This document shows, piece by piece, positions 9,364 to 17,238 of a stretch of 32,325 nucleotides of DNA. Positions within the stretch are counted from its first letter, which is position 1; the number at the start of each line of letters is the position of its first letter. Both the position numbers and the translations under genes were made by a program. Location: contig NZ_LZLJ01000029.1 of the NCBI RefSeq assembly GCF_001668625.1, positions 1 through 32,325 of the forward strand. The letters run 5' to 3'. The stretch comes from Mycobacterium sp. 1274756.6. GTDB lineage: Bacteria; Actinomycetota; Actinomycetes; Mycobacteriales; Mycobacteriaceae. Under the pieces are notes generated by a model. It was not told the origin of the DNA and ran no database searches. It worked only from the letters and a program-made list of their open reading frames with translations.

Positions 9364-12300
9364 CGGGTGTCGGTCTCCTGCGAATGCTGTTGCCAGGACG
9401 TGGTGAGCGCGGCCAGCGCGTCGGGTGCCAGCCCCGAGGCGCTCATCGGTTCGCTCGCCGGTGCGGCGTCGGCCGAAGCGCCGGAGCCGGTTGCTTCTTC
9501 GGCGTCGATGGCGGCCGCGAGTTCGGCGATCGTCAGGTGTTCGAAGACCATCGCGGGGGTCATCCGCAGGCCATGGGCTGCGGCGCGTGCTGCCCACTGC
9601 ACGGAGATGACGCTGTCGCCACCGAGCGCGAAGAAGTTGTCACCGCGATCGATGTCGGCGTCGGGGATCTCCAGCAGCTCCGCCAGCAGTTCGATCAGCG
9701 TCCGGGTGGTCTCCTCCGACCCGTCGGCGCGGGGACGTTCCGCCGGTTCGGTGGTCGCCGGTCGGCTCCGCAGGCGCTCCATCGTTGCCGGTAGGAGCAG
9801 CTGCAGGTCGGCCAGCGAGCGGTCCGGTTCCGCCACGATCGAGTCGAGTACGGCGGTCCACGCCTGGGCGATCTCGGCGACGGTCCGGGCTCGGTAGAGA
9901 TCGGCGTTGCCGACGACGCGGCCGTCGAGTTGGCCCTCGGGCGTGGCGGTCAGTGCGACGGTCAGGTCCAGCAGCGCCCGGTCGAACTCCATCGGCATGG
10001 CCGTCACGGTGGTCCCGGCGGTCACTGTGCGTGGCGCCGCCGCCCAGTCCTCGCCCCGGAACTGGATCGCAGCCTGAAACAGTGGGTGGTCCCGGGCCGC
10101 GGTGCGCGGCGGGTTGAGCGCCTCGACCACTCGCTCGGTGGGCACCTCCTGGTGTGCGATCGCGTCCAGGACCACCTCGCGGCCGCGCAGCAGGGCGTCG
10201 CGCACTGTCGGGTCACCGCTCAGATCGTTACGGAGCACCACGACGTTGGCGCACGGCCCGACCAGGTTCGTGGTGGCCGGGTCCAGGCGCGCCGCCACCG
10301 GGCTGCCCACCGCGATGTCGGTGCCGCCGCCGAGCGCGTGCAGCAGGATCGCCAACGCTCCCTGGTACACCATGAACTCGGTGACCCCGATGCGCTCGGC
10401 AAATTCGGTGAGGGTGGCGCGTCGTTCGGCGGTGACGCTGAACGGTGCGATCTCGGCGTGCCGGTGCAAGACGGGCGGGCGGGCCCGGTCGTGGGCGAGC
10501 GGAATCTCGTCGGGGAGCCCCGCCAGGACGGTGCGCCAGTGCGCGAGTTGCGCTTCGGCCCAACTGCTGTCCGCCGATCGGTGCTGCCAGGTCGCGTAAT
10601 CGGCGAACTGCGGTGGCGGTCCGGTGTCGTCGAGCCGGCGCGGTTCCTCGCCGAGCAGCCGCGACCGGTAGGCGGTGAGCAGGTCATCGACGATCACACC
10701 GAGCGAGGCGTGGTCCACCACGATGTGATGGGCCAGCAACAGCACGGCGTGGTCTTCGGTATCGAGTTGCAGCACGGTGGCGTCGAGCAGCGGCCCCGCG
10801 TCCAGGGCGAAGCGGTGGCCACGCAGTCGGGTGACTGTTGACTCCAGATCATCGGCGGAGATGCGGTGGAGCGGCAGTTCGATCCGCAGGCTGGGCTGCA
10901 CCTGCTGGTAGGGGACGCCGTCACGGAGCACGAAGTTGGTGCGCAGCGCCTCGTGCCGGGCGACGACGTCGTTGAGTGCCCCGGTCAGCGCGGCGGTGTC
11001 CAGTGGTCCGCTGAAGCGCAAGACCAGTGCGACGTTGAGGATCTCATCGGGTCCGCGCATCTGTTCCTGGAACCACAGCGCGGCCTGCGAATACGACAGT
11101 GGCGGATGATCGGGGCGCACCGTTTCGGCCAGCGGCGGCCGCTGCGCCGGGTCCGGTTGCCCGACCGGTGCTTCCGGCGTATCCAGCTCATCGAGGTCGA
11201 TGTCGAACTCGGCCCGGAACTGCTCGACGAGCCGGGCCGCCAATCCCGCGGGCGTGGGTGTGTCGAAGACGGTGCGCACCGGTAATTCCAGGCCGAATTC
11301 AGCTCGGATCTGGGCCACCAGCCGGGCCGCCAGCAGCGAATGCCCGCCCAGTTCGAAGAAGGAGTCGTGCGCTCCGACCTCTCCGCCGTCGAATAGGTTG
11401 CCGAACAGGGCGCAGATGCGTCGTTCGGTCGCCGTGACGGGTGCGCGGTACTCGGCGGCCGCCGACCGGGTCGGGGCGGGAAGTGCTTCGCGGTCGAGCT
11501 TGCCGTGCACGGTCAACGGGATCTGCGGGATGATCGCGAACGCGCTCGGCACCATGTACGCCGGTAGCTGCGTGGCGACGTGGTCCCGCAGTTCGTCGAC
11601 GTCGAGTTGGCCGGCCGGTACCAGGTAGGCGACCAACTGGGGGCTCGGCCCGGTGCCGTCGGTGACCACCATGCAGCGCTCGACCGCCGGGTGGCTGGCG
11701 AGCACCGCCTCGATCTCCCCCAGTTCGATCCGGTAGCCGCGCAGTTTGACCTGCTCGTCGGCGCGGCCCACGAACTCCAATTCACCGCTGCGGTTGCGCC
11801 GCACCAGGTCTCCGGTGCGGTAGAGGCGCGCACCGGGCCGAAACGGGTCGGCGATGAAACGCTGGGCGGTCAGATCGGCCCGACCGAGGTAGCCGCGGGC
11901 CAGTTGATTGCCGCCGAGGTAGAGCTCACCGACCACGTCTGGCGGGGTGGGTTGCAGTTGGGCGTCCAGCACGTAGGCGTCGACGTTGCGGTTGGGTGTT
12001 CCGATCGGCACCACCGTGTGCCCGGCCGGATAGGTGACCGGCTTGTGGGTCGAGCAGACCACCGCCTCGGTGGGGCCGTAGTGGTTGCGCAAGGCGGCCG
12101 GGAACCGGCGGGTGAAGTCGTCGGCGACCGTCCCGGGCAGCGCCTCCCCGCCGACCGGCACCTGGCGCAGTTGCCGCCAGCGATCCGCTTGCGGCAACTG
12201 CAGCAGCGTGGTCAGCATCGCCGGGACCATGTGCAGGACGGTGACGCCATGGCGTTCGATCAGCTCGGCGATGTAGTCGACGTCGGTGGCCCGGCCCGGT

Positions 12301-14390
12301 TCGGGCACCACCAGCCGCGCACCGAGGGCCAACGTGAGGAACAGATCGGCCAGCGAGGCATCGAAGCTCACCGAGGAGGATTGCAGCATCCGGTCGTCGC
12401 TGGTCATCTGCCATTCGGCGAGGAAACCGTCGATGTGTTCGGCGATCGCTTCGTGCGCGACGGCAACGCCTTTCGGCCGTCCCGTCGACCCGGAGGTGTA
12501 GATCACGTAGGCCAGGTTGGCCGGGCGCAGCGGACGTACCCGCTCGGCGTCGCTCAGCGGCGTATCGGGCAGCTCGGCTGCGGCCGCCTCGGCCGCGGCG
12601 AGTCCTTCCCGGGAGATCACCATGTACGGATCGGTGTCGGCGATCAGGTAGTCGATGCGCGCGTCGGGGTAGGCCGGGTCGATCGGCAAATAGGCGGCGC
12701 CGGCCTTCCACACCGCCAGCACCGCCACGACGAACTCCACCGATCCGTTCAGCTGTAGCCCGATGATGTTTTCCGGACCGGCGCCCTTGCCGATCAGCCA
12801 GCGCGCCAACCGATTGGCTCGGCGGTGCAGCTCGGCGTAGGTCAGTTGCTCCCGGTCGGAGACGACCGCAAGCGCCTCGGGTCGTGTCGACGCCGTCGCT
12901 TCCAACAGCTCCACCATCGTGGTGGCCGCGGTCGGCGCCTGGGTGCCGCGGGACCGGTGCAGGAACTCCTGCCACTCGGGCGGGCTCAACAGATCGAGGC
13001 CGGCGACGCGTCGGTTCGGTGCGTGCAGTGCGGCGTCGAGCAGGACCGCGTAGTGCTCGAGGAGCTGGTCGACCAGCGGATCAGACAGCATGTCGCTCTG
13101 ATATTCGAACTCCAGGCGGGTCCGGCCGGCCTCCTGCGCCACCGCCAGCGCCAACGGCAGTTGCGCTGTGGGCGCGCCCAGCCGCAGCGGTCGGACGTCG
13201 ATACCGGCGAAGTCGAAACCGTCTGCGCCGCCGCGCATGCTGAATCCGAGGCGGGTCACCTGGTCCAGCCCGTCACGGCCGGCGGCCCGGTCGGGGTTGA
13301 TCTCCTGGACCACCCGTTCGATGCCGACGGCCTGGTGGGCGAAGCCGGCCGCGCAGATTTCGCGGGTCGAGTCCACCAGCTCGGCGAATGTGGCGTCGGG
13401 CCCGGCTGGCAGCCTGAGCAGCACGGTGTTGCCGAAGTAGCCGATCGCGCCGGTCGACGTTGCGGAGCGGTCGACGACCGGTACGGCGATCACCAGGTCG
13501 TGCGCGCCGCTGTAGCGACGCATGAGTGCGCCGAAGGCGGTGAGGAACACCATGAACGGCGTCGCCGCGTGTTCGCGCGCGTAGCTCTCGATCCGCGCCA
13601 GCAGATCGGCCGGGACCTCCCGGGAGCGTTGCCGAGCCCGGCGGGACGGGGCGTGGACGGCCGGTCCCGGCAGTTCGGGCGGTTCGGGGAGCGGCAGCAG
13701 GGCGGAGCGCCAGTAATCGACGTCGGCTCGACTGGGTTCGAGTGCCGGGCTCAGGACCGTCGCCGCGATGTAGTCGGCAGCTTCTTCGTCGCGGGGTGCG
13801 CCGCGGTAGGCGGCGTTGACCTCGGCGAAAAACACCGGCCAGCTGTCGTCGTCCCAGCAGATGTGGTGCACCACGAGGACGAGGGTGTGGTCGTCGTCCC
13901 CGGTCCGGATCAGGGTCGCCCGGATCGGTACATCGGCGGCCGGGTCGAAGGGCCGGGCGAATTCGGCGTGCGCCAGCGCGTCGATCCGGTCGGCTTGTTC
14001 GGTCGCCGGTAGGTCGGTCAGGTCGTGTCGCCGCCAGGTCACTTCCGCCTCGGCGTCGACCTGTTGGAACGGTTCGCCGGCGTCGTCGGCTCCGTAGCGG
14101 GTGCGCAGCACACTGTGCCGCGCCACCAGGGAGTTCAATGCGGCGTGCAACCGGTCCGGCGCCAGGGGCCCGGTCAGCCGGTAGGCGATGCAGATGTTCA
14201 GGGTGGTGTCGGTGGGGTCCAACGTCTGCAGAAACCACATGCGCCGCTGGCCGGGCGAAAGGGGGTAGCGGTGACCGGTGTGGACGGCCCGGCGCTCGGG
14301 TGATTGCTTTGGCGTCAAACCGCTTTCGGCGATGCGCTGTTTCAGCAGCGCGCGCCGGCGGGCCGCCACCGTGTCGGCTTCGACTGCCAT
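9360..14390 (-). CDS. mbtE: Mycobactin NRPS MbtE (C-A-PCP-C-PCP)
   Basis: Activates the first, N6-acylated and hydroxylated lysine and joins it to the phenyloxazoline acid made on MbtB. The 1676-aa length is close to the 1682 aa of M. tuberculosis MbtE. ATG 14390 follows an AGGAG/AAGG ribosome site. Domains: condensation about 43-460 with HHICWDDDSW near 175; adenylation about 480-980 with YTSGSTGRPKG near 630; carrier 990-1055 with FELGGHSLLAA near 1015; second condensation domain 1090-1520 with HHIVVDHAS near 1220 (His where the usual motif has Gly); second carrier 1555-1630 with FFALGGDSVISV near 1588. Pocket residues read D-A-A-H-P-G-H-V-C-K, a larger and less acidic pocket than MbtF, in keeping with an acylated lysine. 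First gene of the minus-strand operon, controlled by the IdeR box at 14442-14460. Confidence 0.94.
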   Translation of the reverse strand: MAVEADTVAARRRALLKQRIAESGLTPKQSPERRAVHTGHRYPLSPGQRRMWFLQTLDPTDTTLNICIAYRLTGPLAPDRLHAALNSLVARHSVLRTRYGADDAGEPFQQVDAEAEVTWRRHDLTDLPATEQADRIDALAHAEFARPFDPAADVPIRATLIRTGDDDHTLVLVVHHICWDDDSWPVFFAEVNAAYRGAPRDEEAADYIAATVLSPALEPSRADVDYWRSALLPLPEPPELPGPAVHAPSRRARQRSREVPADLLARIESYAREHAATPFMVFLTAFGALMRRYSGAHDLVIAVPVVDRSATSTGAIGYFGNTVLLRLPAGPDATFAELVDSTREICAAGFAHQAVGIERVVQEINPDRAAGRDGLDQVTRLGFSMRGGADGFDFAGIDVRPLRLGAPTAQLPLALAVAQEAGRTRLEFEYQSDMLSDPLVDQLLEHYAVLLDAALHAPNRRVAGLDLLSPPEWQEFLHRSRGTQAPTAATTMVELLEATASTRPEALAVVSDREQLTYAELHRRANRLARWLIGKGAGPENIIGLQLNGSVEFVVAVLAVWKAGAAYLPIDPAYPDARIDYLIADTDPYMVISREGLAAAEAAAAELPDTPLSDAERVRPLRPANLAYVIYTSGSTGRPKGVAVAHEAIAEHIDGFLAEWQMTSDDRMLQSSSVSFDASLADLFLTLALGARLVVPEPGRATDVDYIAELIERHGVTVLHMVPAMLTTLLQLPQADRWRQLRQVPVGGEALPGTVADDFTRRFPAALRNHYGPTEAVVCSTHKPVTYPAGHTVVPIGTPNRNVDAYVLDAQLQPTPPDVVGELYLGGNQLARGYLGRADLTAQRFIADPFRPGARLYRTGDLVRRNRSGELEFVGRADEQVKLRGYRIELGEIEAVLASHPAVERCMVVTDGTGPSPQLVAYLVPAGQLDVDELRDHVATQLPAYMVPSAFAIIPQIPLTVHGKLDREALPAPTRSAAAEYRAPVTATERRICALFGNLFDGGEVGAHDSFFELGGHSLLAARLVAQIRAEFGLELPVRTVFDTPTPAGLAARLVEQFRAEFDIDLDELDTPEAPVGQPDPAQRPPLAETVRPDHPPLSYSQAALWFQEQMRGPDEILNVALVLRFSGPLDTAALTGALNDVVARHEALRTNFVLRDGVPYQQVQPSLRIELPLHRISADDLESTVTRLRGHRFALDAGPLLDATVLQLDTEDHAVLLLAHHIVVDHASLGVIVDDLLTAYRSRLLGEEPRRLDDTGPPPQFADYATWQHRSADSSWAEAQLAHWRTVLAGLPDEIPLAHDRARPPVLHRHAEIAPFSVTAERRATLTEFAERIGVTEFMVYQGALAILLHALGGGTDIAVGSPVAARLDPATTNLVGPCANVVVLRNDLSGDPTVRDALLRGREVVLDAIAHQEVPTERVVEALNPPRTAARDHPLFQAAIQFRGEDWAAAPRTVTAGTTVTAMPMEFDRALLDLTVALTATPEGQLDGRVVGNADLYRARTVAEIAQAWTAVLDSIVAEPDRSLADLQLLLPATMERLRSRPATTEPAERPRADGSEETTRTLIELLAELLEIPDADIDRGDNFFALGGDSVISVQWAARAAAHGLRMTPAMVFEHLTIAELAAAIDAEEATGSGASADAAPASEPMSASGLAPDALAALTTSWQQHSQETDTR

Positions 14391-14441
14391 TGTTGCCTTG
14401 CTCCTACCGTTGGATGACCGCAGCGCGGAATCGGCCTCAGC

Positions 14442-14460
14442 CTAGGTTAGGCTAACCAAC
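14442..14460. promoter_or_regulatory. IdeR iron box, divergent mbtE / mbtK-like promoter
   Basis: CTAGGTTAGGCTAACCAAC matches the mycobacterial IdeR consensus TTAGGTTAGSCTAACCTAA at 16 of 19 positions, with an intact AGGTTAG-G-CTAACC core. It lies 51 nt from the mbtE start and 60 nt from the mbtK-like start. TANNNT -10-like hexamers lie within it on both strands (TAGGTT and TAGGCT on plus; TAGCCT and TAACCT on minus), so Fe-IdeR binding should block both promoters. Confidence 0.9.
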
Positions 14461-14520
14461 CCGAGGGCGGCGGGCCAGCAGGGGCGCACCGCGGCGGGAG
14501 CGACCGGGAAAGGGTATGGG

Positions 14521-15108
14521 ATGGATGTGGTGCAGACTCGTCGCGGCCGCCTGGACCATCCGCACTGCTCCGGCGTCTTCACGTTGCGCGCCGTCGACCT
14601 CGATCGCGACCTGGCCACCCTCCACACCTGGATGAACGATCCGGTGGTCGCTCAGTACTGGCTGATGGCCTGGTCGATCGAGCGGATCGCCGGCTATCTG
14701 CGCGATCAGCAAGCCAGCGCCCATTCCTGGCCGTTCGTCGGCGAACTGGACGGGATAGCGGTGAGCTACTGGGAGCTTTACCGCGCCGATCTCGATCAAC
14801 TCGCCCAGCACTATCCCGCCCGCGACCACGATGTCGGGTTTCACATGCTCGTCGGCCCCGCCGCCTACCGCGGCCACGGACTGGCCGGGGCGTTGATGCG
14901 GATCGTCGCCGGCTGGCAACTCGACGCCGAGCCCCGGGCGACCCGGGTGGTCACCGAGCCCGATGCCCGGAACCGGCGGGTGATCAGGATGTTGGAAGTG
15001 GCCGGTTTTCACCGCGCTGCGACGCTGGATCTGCCCACGAAGCAGGCCGCCCTGATGGTGCGCGATCGCGACGACAGCCCCGGTAAGACCGACTCGAATT
15101 TATGTTAG
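14521..15108 (+). CDS. mbtK: GNAT-family siderophore N-acyltransferase, MbtK-like
   Basis: Expected to transfer an acyl group to the N6-amine or hydroxylamine of lysine, building the hydroxamate arm. The 195-aa protein is of the AlcB/IucB/RhbD/MbtK acyltransferase type: HTWMNDPVVAQYW near 35-47, WELYRADLD near 84-92, GFHML with His108, and TEPDARNRRVIRMLEVAGF near 145-163 with Asp148. These fit the catalytic His and Asp of Rv1347c (MbtK). ATG 14521 follows AAAGGG with suitable spacing; the nearby ATG at 14516 is out of frame. It starts 60 nt from the IdeR box. In M. tuberculosis mbtK lies in a second locus (mbt-2) with mbtL, mbtM and mbtN; none of those is visible here, so acyl chain length cannot be told. 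Its 3' end contains another IdeR box. The symbol is by similarity of type, not proven orthology. Confidence 0.75.
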   Translation: MDVVQTRRGRLDHPHCSGVFTLRAVDLDRDLATLHTWMNDPVVAQYWLMAWSIERIAGYLRDQQASAHSWPFVGELDGIAVSYWELYRADLDQLAQHYPARDHDVGFHMLVGPAAYRGHGLAGALMRIVAGWQLDAEPRATRVVTEPDARNRRVIRMLEVAGFHRAATLDLPTKQAALMVRDRDDSPGKTDSNLC

Positions 15109-15118
15109 CCTTCGCTAA
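15100..15118. promoter_or_regulatory. IdeR iron box upstream of mbtT
   Basis: TTATGTTAGCCTTCGCTAA matches the IdeR consensus at 15 of 19 positions; the right inner half is the weak part. It overlaps the last codons of the mbtK-like gene and lies 54 nt before the mbtT start. A TANNNT hexamer (TATGTT, 15101-15106) lies inside it. This would give mbtT-mbtC-mbtD its own iron-controlled promoter besides read-through from upstream. Confidence 0.7.
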
Positions 15119-15172
15119 GTTCTGCGGCGGGTCGGCGCAGCCGCGCGATAGCCAAGCGAAAGGTCATGGGGC

Positions 15173-15934
15173 ATGACACGCACGTTGGGCTGGATCAGAC
15201 AGTTCCACAAGCCGGAGACTGCGGGAGCGCCGCAGCTGCTCGTCTTTCCGCACGCCGGAGCGGGGGCCTCGGCGTACCGGGCGTTCTCCAAGGCGTTGAG
15301 CCGGGCGTTCGATGTGGCGGTGTTCCAATACCCCGGCCGCCAGGACCGGGCCGGCGAACCGCTTCTGGACTCGTTGCCGGCGATCGCTGCCGGCGCTTTC
15401 GGTGCATTCGCCGACTCCGCTCACCATCGCGGAACGCCGGTGACGACCTTCGGCCACAGCATGGGCGGCTGGGTCTCGTTCGAGTTCGCCCGGTTGGCTC
15501 AGGCGCGGGGCGTCGAGATCAGCCACCTGAACGTCTCCGCGTCCGTCGCCCCGCATCTGGCCGAGACCAAGCCGCCGCACCCCAGTGACGACGAGGGGTT
15601 GCTGGCTCATCTGGGCGCCCTGGAGGGCACCGACTCGGCGGTGTTCGCCAACCCCGAGCTGATGAAGTTCGCGCTTCCGGTGCTGCGAGCGGACTTCGCC
15701 GCATGCGACGCCTACCGCTGCGACGCCGACGTCACCATCGGCGCACCGGTGCGGGCGCTGGGCGGCGAGAAGGACCCCGTGGTGAGCCTGGCCGACCTGT
15801 ACGGCTGGGCACAGCACACCGACGATGTGGAGGTGACCATGTTCGACGGCGGCCATTTCTTCGTCGACGAGCATCTCGACGCCATCACCGACCTGCTGAC
15901 CTCGGCCACGCTGCCGCAGCACATCAACCGATGA
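15173..15934 (+). CDS. mbtT: Type II thioesterase MbtT
   Basis: Free-standing alpha/beta-hydrolase thioesterase of the GrsT/RifR type, which clears wrongly primed carrier domains and may assist release. The 253 aa are full length for the family. The nucleophile is Ser96 in GHSMGGW, with Asp201 (GGEKDPVV) and His228 (GGHFFVDEH) completing the triad; LLVFPHAGAGASAY (22-35) forms the oxyanion loop and QYPGRQDR (52-59) is typical. ATG 15173 follows GAAAGG. Its stop overlaps the mbtC start as ATGA (15931-15934), so the two should be translationally coupled. MbtB here lacks the C-terminal thioesterase of the M. tuberculosis protein, and mbtT may supply that function in trans (inference). Confidence 0.9.
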   Translation: MTRTLGWIRQFHKPETAGAPQLLVFPHAGAGASAYRAFSKALSRAFDVAVFQYPGRQDRAGEPLLDSLPAIAAGAFGAFADSAHHRGTPVTTFGHSMGGWVSFEFARLAQARGVEISHLNVSASVAPHLAETKPPHPSDDEGLLAHLGALEGTDSAVFANPELMKFALPVLRADFAACDAYRCDADVTIGAPVRALGGEKDPVVSLADLYGWAQHTDDVEVTMFDGGHFFVDEHLDAITDLLTSATLPQHINR

Positions 15935-17238
15935 GCCAACCCGATCCCGTCGTCATCGCCGGAATGGCGGTCGAGGCACCCGGTGGTATCGACACACCCG
16001 AGGCGCTGTGGTCGGCACTGATCGATTCGCGGGAACTGCTCTCACCGTTCCCGCGTGACCGGGGCTGGCCGGTCGAGGATCTGCTGTCGGTGTCGGAGAT
16101 CGACGGCTGGGGGCCGGTCAGTGACTCCGGCGGATTCCTCACCGACGCTGCCGAATTCGACCCGGCGCTGTTCGGCATCACCCACCGCGAGGCGTTGGTG
16201 ATGCACCCGCAACAGCGGGTCGCGATGCGGGTGGCCTGGAAAGCGCTGGAGAACAGCGGCATCAACCCCGAGAGCCTCGCCGGGGAGTTCGTCGGCTGCT
16301 TCATCGGCATGTCGCCGATGGAGTACGGTCCGCGTGCCGCGGTAGCCGACGCCTTCAGCGGCCACCGTATCGCCAGTTTGGGCCAGCTCGGAGCGGCGGC
16401 GCGGATCTCCCACAGCCTCGGTCTCACCGGACCCTCGATCAGCCTCGACACCGCTTGCGCCTCCGGATTGACGGCCGTGCAGCTGGCGGCCAACGCGGTG
16501 GCTACCGACGAATGCGAGTGGGCACTGGCCGGCGGAGTGTGTGTGATGGGGTCACCGGGCGCGTTCTACGAATTCGCCCGGCTCAACGCGCTCTCCGACG
16601 ACGGACGCTGCCGCGCCTACTCCGACGACGCGAGCGGCACGGTCTGGGGCGAAGGCGCCGGCGTGGTCATTGTCGAACGCGAATCGCGCGCCCGACAACT
16701 CGGTCACCCGATCTATGGGCGGATCTTGGCCATCCGTACCAACCACAACGGCAAGGGCAAACCGATCCTGGTGCCCCGGGTCCGAGCCCAGGAGCAGGTC
16801 ATCCGCAAAACCCTGGACGCCGCCGGGATCGACCCGGGCGAAATCGGCATGATCGAGGGCCACGGCACCGGCACTCGCGCCGGCGACCCGGTGGAACTAC
16901 TGGCGTTGTTCAAAACCTATGGTGCGGCCGGGTCCTCGGCTCGGATCGGTTCGCTCAAGTCGAACATGGGTCACCCGCAAGCCGCGTCGGGGATCCTCGG
17001 GCTGATCAAACTGCTGCTGGCCGGAGCGCATGGCCAGATTCCGCCGACACTGTTCGCCGACAAGCCCACCACGTTGCTGGACTGGGAACTCACCGCGTTG
17101 CGGCTCGCGGACAAGGTTCACGAGTGGCAACCGACCCGCGGCGTCCGCTACGGCGCAGCGTCGTCGTTCGGTGCGGGCGGCGCCAACGCCCACGCCGTGA
17201 TCGCCATGCCGGTTCACGAGGACATCAATCATGGGTGA
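15931..17238 (+). CDS. mbtC: Polyketide ketosynthase MbtC
   Basis: Stand-alone beta-ketoacyl synthase that works with MbtD to make the hydroxyacid (3-hydroxybutyrate type) unit of mycobactin. The 435 aa make a full KS. The active-site Cys176 is in DTACASG, His311 in EGHGTGTRAG and His348 in KSNMGHPQAASG, so all three catalytic residues are present. The start overlaps the mbtT stop (ATGA); the longer in-frame extension to 15703 lies inside mbtT and is rejected. The 3' end overlaps the mbtD start by 8 nt. Length is close to M. tuberculosis MbtC (444 aa). Confidence 0.94.
   Translation: MSQPDPVVIAGMAVEAPGGIDTPEALWSALIDSRELLSPFPRDRGWPVEDLLSVSEIDGWGPVSDSGGFLTDAAEFDPALFGITHREALVMHPQQRVAMRVAWKALENSGINPESLAGEFVGCFIGMSPMEYGPRAAVADAFSGHRIASLGQLGAAARISHSLGLTGPSISLDTACASGLTAVQLAANAVATDECEWALAGGVCVMGSPGAFYEFARLNALSDDGRCRAYSDDASGTVWGEGAGVVIVERESRARQLGHPIYGRILAIRTNHNGKGKPILVPRVRAQEQVIRKTLDAAGIDPGEIGMIEGHGTGTRAGDPVELLALFKTYGAAGSSARIGSLKSNMGHPQAASGILGLIKLLLAGAHGQIPPTLFADKPTTLLDWELTALRLADKVHEWQPTRGVRYGAASSFGAGGANAHAVIAMPVHEDINHG

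Noticed and set aside
9364..9597. N-terminal extension of mbtF
   Set aside because: Arg-rich sequence inside mbtE. GTG 9363 overlaps the mbtE stop and begins directly before the condensation domain.
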